Positions 32,943-37,291 of a DNA stretch of 37,291 nucleotides are shown here, piece by piece. A program made the translations under genes and the position numbers. Every line of letters begins with the position of its first letter. Position 1 is the stretch's first letter. The notes beneath the pieces were generated by a model that did no database searches, was not told the origin of the DNA, and was given only the letters and a program-made list of their open reading frames with translations. Source of the DNA: Deltaproteobacteria bacterium. Its GTDB lineage: Bacteria; Desulfobacterota; Binatia; UTPRO1. The stretch lies in NCBI GenBank assembly GCA_020848745.1, contig JADLHM010000078.1:1-37291 (forward strand). Reading direction: 5' to 3'.

Positions 32943-35003
32943 CTACCAGTTTGCCGTCGCATGCGTGAGTGGGGTCGCGACCCACGCCTGGCGCGTCGCC
33001 GCCGCAGTCGTCGTGAGTCCGGGGGCGTCGTAGTACAGGACCTGCCGACCGCGCAGGAAATTCGTGCCGCCCGTAGACGGGTCCGTGCTCGGGATGAACT
33101 GATTGATCCAAGGCCCGCTCGCGCCGTACGCGTACGCGTCACCGGTGCACTGCTGATCCGATGGAGTGGGGCTCGCGTCGTCGAGATAGTAGGAGCTCGG
33201 GGTGAGGCCGGGGACGTCGGTTTCGACCACGTTCACGATCGCGACCGATCCTTGGGCGCCGGTCGCGAGCTCCCAACTGAGCGTGCCTGACGACATGGCG
33301 TCGGCGACACCGTCTATCGTCGCACCGGCGGGGTTGATGACATTGGCGTAGGTCATGCCGGCGGCCGCGGAGCTGAAGTCGCGGAAGGTCATGATGCCCG
33401 AAATCGCATGGACGCGCAGGAACGCGGTGGCCTCTTCGCGGCCGCGGTAGAAAATCTGCTCTTGCTGTGATCGCGGTCCGCTGTTCGCGCCGATGAACGA
33501 ACGGATTCCACGTACGGGCCCGCTCTTGTTCGCTACGAAGGCCCCCTCGCTCGACTCGGAGTCGCCGGTGAGTCCGTCGAACGTGTCCTCGCTACGGCCG
33601 CAAAAAGACGGCGCGAACAGGATCTTGTTGCGATCCAGAATGTCGACGCCCGCCGCACCGCCACTGAAGACGCGGAGCTCGTCCTGCAGCCATCGATCAT
33701 GGAACCCGCGCGCGTACTCCGTCGTGCACACTCGGCTGGCTTCGGGGTTCGGACCGTCCGCGATCTGGTAGGTCGACTTGTAGTTCCCCGACAGGAGGAC
33801 GAAGTCGTAGCGGACGTACTGTTGTCCGGCGCTCGGATCGAGCGATCCGTCCTGCCGGAAGAGATAGACGTAACCGGCCTCGGCGTTCAGGGGATCCGTG
33901 ATCGTCACGCGCACGCCGGAGCTCGCGATCACTCCGGTCGGTTCGCTGAACGCCGGAGGCTGGGTACCCGCATCGGCGGCCATGAACGCAATTTCGTCGT
34001 CGGAATCGAGCGTCGTGTCCACGTCGGCGCCCGTAAACGTCTGGGCGTCGGTGTAGTCGAGCACCATGAAACCGCCGCCGGATCCCCAGGGAAAGGACAT
34101 GTTGTTGTAGACGTCGTTGAAATTGATCACGGCGCGCTCGTCGACCTGCACCGGAATCTGCACCCACGCGCCCTCCCAGCGGAACGCGACGAGCTCGCCA
34201 GGCGCGATCCCGACGAGACGCGGAGCGACGTCGGCGCCGGTCAGCACGACCGGATCGGCCGGGCGATGCAACGGCGCCGGTCCGGCAGCGAGGGTCGGAG
34301 GCGGTAACGGGCAGGACGGTGGCGGCGGAGGACATCCTGGATTGCCCGGGTCGAGCGTGCAGGTCGCGGCCTCGACGAACGCATCGCCGGCCATTGCGAG
34401 TGCAGACGCCTGGCTGCCGGAGGAGGTGCAATCCGCTCTGGCCGCGGCCTTGTCGAGGCACCCGTTGCTCCCGTTGGAGAGCTTGGTGACGAGCTTGGCG
34501 ACGCAATCGCCGGAGATGAATCCGCCTTTGCCGGCGGCTTTGCCGTAGCAGCCGAGCACGCCCCCGATATACTTCCCGACGCACTTGAGCTTCGCCGCAT
34601 CGCACGCGCTCCCGGTCGGGTTGGCGCCGACCGTCGTGCCGACCGCAGAGAGAGTCGCATCCATGTCTCCCGCAATCGTTGCGGTGTCGTCGAAGGTGAG
34701 ACACGGCGTGACCGAAGCCGGTGCGTATTTCGTTTCGAGCTTCTCGAGGACACCTTTCGCCGGGAGCGCGCCACCGTCGAACTTGTCGCTCGCCTTTCCG
34801 CGACATGTGGCGAGCGCGGTCGCGTCGGGTTTTCCGGCGTCCTTGCTCGCGCAGCCGGCGAGGGTCGCCGTGGTCTTACCCGTCCCCTTGAGCTTCCCGG
34901 CGAGGCATTTGTTGACCGTCAGCGTGGTGACCGATGCGTAGGCAACCGTCGCGGTTGCGAGTACGGCCAAGACGAGGAGGACGAAGGCAACACGAGGGCG
35001 CAT
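32943..35003 (-). CDS. Secreted protein with Cys-rich repeats, Pro-rich hinge and unknown large domain
   Basis: 686 residues. The start ATG (35001-35003) has GGAG close upstream. A signal peptide covers about 1-23 (VAYA-S). Two Cys-rich helical repeats follow: C33, C51, C67, C101 and C134, C152, C167, C182/C192, the same type as in the neighbouring protein. A Pro-rich linker (about 218-242, PPPPPSCPLPPP) leads to a beta-rich domain of about 440 residues (PRLVGIAPGELVAF, VQIPVQVDER, DSDDEIAFMAADAG, DEIAFM-type acidic loops) that I cannot place in a family. Its C-terminus reads TPLTHATANW. It is likely cell-surface or released; function unknown. Confidence 0.78.
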   Translation of the reverse strand: MRPRVAFVLLVLAVLATATVAYASVTTLTVNKCLAGKLKGTGKTTATLAGCASKDAGKPDATALATCRGKASDKFDGGALPAKGVLEKLETKYAPASVTPCLTFDDTATIAGDMDATLSAVGTTVGANPTGSACDAAKLKCVGKYIGGVLGCYGKAAGKGGFISGDCVAKLVTKLSNGSNGCLDKAAARADCTSSGSQASALAMAGDAFVEAATCTLDPGNPGCPPPPPSCPLPPPTLAAGPAPLHRPADPVVLTGADVAPRLVGIAPGELVAFRWEGAWVQIPVQVDERAVINFNDVYNNMSFPWGSGGGFMVLDYTDAQTFTGADVDTTLDSDDEIAFMAADAGTQPPAFSEPTGVIASSGVRVTITDPLNAEAGYVYLFRQDGSLDPSAGQQYVRYDFVLLSGNYKSTYQIADGPNPEASRVCTTEYARGFHDRWLQDELRVFSGGAAGVDILDRNKILFAPSFCGRSEDTFDGLTGDSESSEGAFVANKSGPVRGIRSFIGANSGPRSQQEQIFYRGREEATAFLRVHAISGIMTFRDFSSAAAGMTYANVINPAGATIDGVADAMSSGTLSWELATGAQGSVAIVNVVETDVPGLTPSSYYLDDASPTPSDQQCTGDAYAYGASGPWINQFIPSTDPSTGGTNFLRGRQVLYYDAPGLTTTAAATRQAWVATPLTHATANW

Positions 35004-35139
35004 GTGATCTCCGAACACGTCGGTGAGAATCCTTGGAACGATCAGGTGGAACGACTCGAGACGGGACGGCAGTCGTGAAGACACGATAGCAATTTGGCAC
35101 AGAACTATCATCCCCCAATCGGGTGAGGCCATTCGGCAA

Positions 35140-35655
35140 AACGCCGGGGATGGCCCGACATTGCGGCGGATGCTGCGGCACGCGTGCCAGCCCGACGACG
35201 ACCCACGCCCCGCGTACCCGCCCGCGCTGCTGCACATCCGCCGGGCCTCCTTGCGCCGCTCGTACTGCGTGGCGGTGGTCTGCCTTGCAGGCGCCGACCC
35301 AACAGGCGGCGACGACGAGCCCGCCGCCCTCGTGCTGGTGAGCCACCCCGATGGCGACGTCGGCACCTTCACCGCCGTCATTCGCGAGCTCTCCGGGCTC
35401 ACCCCCACCGAGGGCCATGCGGCGACCATGCTGTTGCAAGGCACGGGTGTCGAGGTGATCGCGACCCGCTCCGCAATGTCGCTCAACACCGTGCGGACCC
35501 ACCTCGAGCGCACGTTCTCCAGGGTCGAGGTCGGGAGCCAGTGCGACCTCGTGCGCATGCTGCTGGCGGGCCGGCGCGGATCGTCCTGCGCGCCGTCGCG
35601 ACCGATCGAGACTCCGGCTTGTCGCCGTAGATATCGGCGTATAATATGCGGGCTC
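35140..35655 (+). pseudogene. LuxR-type regulator, N-terminally reduced, without its own stop codon
   Basis: The frame includes ATG 35170 and, upstream, GTG 35023 close to the divergent gene. A LuxR helix-turn-helix lies at 35398-35568: LTPTEGHAATMLLQ, then SLNTVRTHLERTF and QCDLVRMLL. Before it is the short stretch often seen ahead of the HTH in PAS-type LuxR proteins (AALVLVSHPDGD). The usual 200-residue sensory part is absent. After LVRMLLAGRRG no stop codon occurs, and the frame runs straight into the DUF4143 ATPase. I read it as a truncated regulator; a functional short LuxR protein, or a real fusion, is possible. The promoter of the divergent gene at 35003 also lies in 35004-35140. Confidence 0.6.
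35619..35645 (+). promoter_or_regulatory. Putative promoter before the right-hand DUF4143 ATPase
   Basis: TTGTCG (35619-35624) and a perfect TATAAT (35640-35645) are 15 bp apart, a short spacer. The -10 box ends 10 bp before the ATG at 35656, so the message would be almost leaderless. CGCCG/CGGCG arms flank a GATATC core between the boxes. TCGGCGTA followed by AT-rich sequence and TGC is shared with the region before the ATPase at 7457. Confidence 0.5.
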
Positions 35656-36870
35656 ATGCAATATCCGCGCTTCCTCGAGAAACCCCTGCGGTCGCGAACC
35701 TCTCGGGGCAAAGCACGGCTCGTCCTCGGCGCGCGTCAAACCGGGAAATCGACGATCTTCGAACGCCTGCGCGGCGCGAGCGATCTGCTGATCGACCTGC
35801 AGGAGCGAGGGGAGCGCGCGCGTCTGGCGCGCGATCCGGCCGCATTCACCCGCGCGCTGCTGCCCGCCCGCCGCCATCGTCACGTCTTCGTCGACGAGGT
35901 CCAACGCGTACCGGAGCTCCTCGACGAGATCCAGCACCTGCTCGATCGTCATCCGGGAAAGTTCACCTTCACGCTGACCGGCAGCTCGGTGCGCCGCTTG
36001 CGCCGACGCGACGCTAACTTGCTCCCGGGCCGTACGCACCGCTTCCATCTGGCACCGGTCTGCGCGTGGGAAATCGTCGGCCGCGACGACACCGTTGTAG
36101 CCGCTGCGCCTACCGCGCTCGGCGCCGAGCGATTTCCGGAGCGCGCGCTCAGCGACCATCTCGTGCTCGGGAGCATGCCGGCCGCGTTCATCGAAGGGAA
36201 GCGCTACCGGGCAACCTTGCAAACCTACGCCGAGGCGTATCTCGAGGAGGAGGTCCTGCGCGAAATGGCAGCGCGCAATCTCGGCGCATACAGTCGCTTC
36301 CTCGAGCTCGCCGCCGTCGAGTCCGGCAAGCCGATCAACCTCACCAAGATCTCGCAGGAAAGCGACCTCGCCCTCTCGACCCTGCGCGGATTCTACGGTG
36401 TCCTGGAAGACACGCTGCTCGGCTTCACGGTTCGCCCGTTCGGAGGCTCGCCGCGCGCACGCCTATTGAAGACGCCACGCTTCTTCTTTTTCGACGTCGG
36501 CGTGCGGAACGCCGTGGCACGACTGCCTCTCGACGACGGCATCCTCGCGACGCAAGCGGGCCAGCTCTTCGAGCACTGGGTCGCCTGCGAACTCATGGCG
36601 CGGATCGGCTATCTCGGCCCGGGGTGGCGCCTCGGCTACTGGCGTACGGTCGACGGCGCCGAGATCGATTTCATCCTCGAAACTCCGCGCGAAACCATCC
36701 CGATCGAGGTGAAATACACCGCGAATCCACGGCCGGCAGACGCCCGCGAGGTCGAGCGGTTCGTGCAACGGCATCCCAAGCAGAGCCGACGCGGCCTCCT
36801 CGTCTGCCGGGTCCGGCGACCGGAGCAGTTGACGGAGCACGTGCGCGCGATTCCGTGGGATACGTTGTAG
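35656..36870 (+). CDS. ATP-binding protein, AAA_14/DUF4143 family (intact)
   Basis: 404 residues from ATG 35656, chosen because a TATAAT box lies just upstream and the family begins at about this point; the frame is open further 5' through the LuxR remnant. Walker A GARQTGKST (25-33), Walker B FVDEVQ (78-83), LTGSSVRRLRR (107-117), a winged-helix-like segment (about 225-255), then the DUF4143 half with EID (336-338) and EVK (351-353), a nuclease-like pattern. All motifs are intact. Function of the family is not established. It lies between a LuxR remnant and the right-hand element end, a setting typical of a mobile or frequently rearranged gene. Confidence 0.9.
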   Translation: MQYPRFLEKPLRSRTSRGKARLVLGARQTGKSTIFERLRGASDLLIDLQERGERARLARDPAAFTRALLPARRHRHVFVDEVQRVPELLDEIQHLLDRHPGKFTFTLTGSSVRRLRRRDANLLPGRTHRFHLAPVCAWEIVGRDDTVVAAAPTALGAERFPERALSDHLVLGSMPAAFIEGKRYRATLQTYAEAYLEEEVLREMAARNLGAYSRFLELAAVESGKPINLTKISQESDLALSTLRGFYGVLEDTLLGFTVRPFGGSPRARLLKTPRFFFFDVGVRNAVARLPLDDGILATQAGQLFEHWVACELMARIGYLGPGWRLGYWRTVDGAEIDFILETPRETIPIEVKYTANPRPADAREVERFVQRHPKQSRRGLLVCRVRRPEQLTEHVRAIPWDTL

Positions 36871-36877
36871 CCCCAGC

Positions 36878-37141
36878 GTGGTCCGATGCCCCTCGGGCTC
36901 ACGCTCAGTCCGCTTTGTCGACGAAACTGCTCGCCAACAGACGACGGCCGAGCGACGATCCCCGACCCGCAAGCGGCGCACGCTCTTCCGCTTCGAGACC
37001 ATTCCCACGCTCCGCTACCTCTGCTTCGGACGGGCGGGCGTGCTGCTCTACCCCAACGGCTACGCCACCCTTGACGTCGGCCCAGCTCCGGCCGTCGCCG
37101 AGCGCTTCAAGCGGCTCGATCGGCTCCTGAAAGCGGCCTAG
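36878..37141 (+). CDS. Small orphan reading frame, probably the 3' remnant of a gene
   Basis: 87 residues if started at GTG 36878, but only the last 55 (from about RRTLFRFETIPTLRYLCFG to RFKRLDRLLKAA) have convincing C/G-ending codons. The upstream part looks random. This suggests the 3' end of a larger gene whose 5' part was lost when the ATPase gene or the end element arrived. I do not recognise the protein. The repeated element begins 24 bp after its stop. Confidence 0.4.
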   Translation: MVRCPSGSRSVRFVDETARQQTTAERRSPTRKRRTLFRFETIPTLRYLCFGRAGVLLYPNGYATLDVGPAPAVAERFKRLDRLLKAA

Positions 37142-37165
37142 GTTTTGGCTCATCAGGGTTAATAG

Positions 37166-37291
37166 CTGGAGAGTGCCGGGTTCTCGGGTGTGATCAGCGG
37201 CGCTTGATCGGCTTCGCTGCTTCGGTGCGTTGCGCGAGTTGGAGGTCGGAGCGTTCGGTGGCGAGGTCGATCCAGCGATCGACGAGGCGGC
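37166..37291 (-). mobile_element. Right copy of the repeated IS-like element end
   Basis: Bases 37166-37289 are the exact reverse complement of 1-124. Both copies have their 3' ends pointing into the window. The flanking bases differ, so they are independent insertions of one element or contig ends in different copies of it. Confidence 0.75.
37194..37291 (-). CDS. C-terminal tail of the element's protein (putative transposase), 5' partial
   Basis: The frame ends at TGA (complement of 37194-37196) and encodes the same AAKPIKRR-ending tail as bases 1-96. The remainder lies beyond the window. Family not recognised. Confidence 0.4.
   Translation of the reverse strand, partial: RLVDRWIDLATERSDLQLAQRTEAAKPIKRR

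Noticed and set aside
1-37291. A 37-kb composite transposon
   Set aside because: The flanking copies fit the layout, but the interior is mostly core metabolism and respiration with uniform composition. An assembly break at repeats is simpler.
1-37291. CRISPR arrays, tRNA, rRNA genes or a known defence system
   Set aside because: No regularly spaced repeats, cloverleaf-like sequences or nuclease/helicase defence modules were seen. The DUF4143 ATPases alone are not evidence of a defence system.

Overview
This is a 37.3-kb, GC-rich stretch with strong C/G bias at third codon positions. It comes from an aerobic, Gram-negative-type bacterium with a varied lipid and acyl-CoA metabolism. The gene mix (paired patatins, an A-type cytochrome c oxidase operon with an extra subunit III, an F420-type luciferase-like oxidoreductase, FG-GAP and Cys-rich secreted proteins) fits uncultured lineages once called Deltaproteobacteria, such as Candidatus Binatota or Myxococcota relatives. 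That placement is inference; there is no rRNA or marker gene here. The two window ends are inverted copies of the same 124-bp sequence, which looks like the 3' end of a multicopy insertion element. The window is therefore probably a whole contig that broke at repeats.

Layout. 1-633: element end, then a DUF4143-type ATPase gene that has lost its ATPase half. 772-3062 (minus): HDOD protein and cytosolic GAF histidine kinase, a two-gene signalling operon. 3163-6124 (plus): atypical SDR, PlsC-type acyltransferase and patatin, a compact lipid-remodelling operon. 6306-7457 (minus): intact DUF4143 ATPase. 7700-12012 (plus): acyl-CoA dehydrogenase, dienelactone hydrolase and a methylcrotonyl-CoA-type carboxylase beta subunit, followed by an intrinsic terminator. 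12165-12602: CBS-pair protein. 12699-15120 (minus): patatin-alpha/beta-hydrolase fusion followed by a GreA-like factor. 15305-20325 (plus): cytochrome oxidase operon (diheme cytochrome c, a 37-residue membrane peptide, ctaC, ctaD, ctaE, ctaF, a second ctaE-like gene and a CPVC membrane protein). 20402-20869: small secreted protein. 20933-25038 (minus): alaA-type aminotransferase and a large hybrid histidine kinase. 25246-25405: palindromic MITE-like element. 25406-26425 (minus): luciferase-like oxidoreductase. 26513-31088 (plus): PrsW-type protease, amidase and FG-GAP secreted protein. 31122-35003 (minus): two secreted proteins sharing a Cys-rich repeat, separated by a decayed IS5-type transposase. 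35140-37141 (plus): LuxR remnant joined in frame to an intact DUF4143 ATPase, then a small orphan reading frame. 37166-37291: right-hand copy of the end element.

The central oxidase operon is the clearest functional unit: a soluble diheme cytochrome would deliver electrons to CuA in subunit II and on to an A1-like subunit I. By eye, that subunit I lacks the K-channel lysine. The outer parts of the window carry mobile-element debris and three members of one ATPase family. I see no CRISPR array, no tRNA or rRNA gene, and no recognisable defence island.
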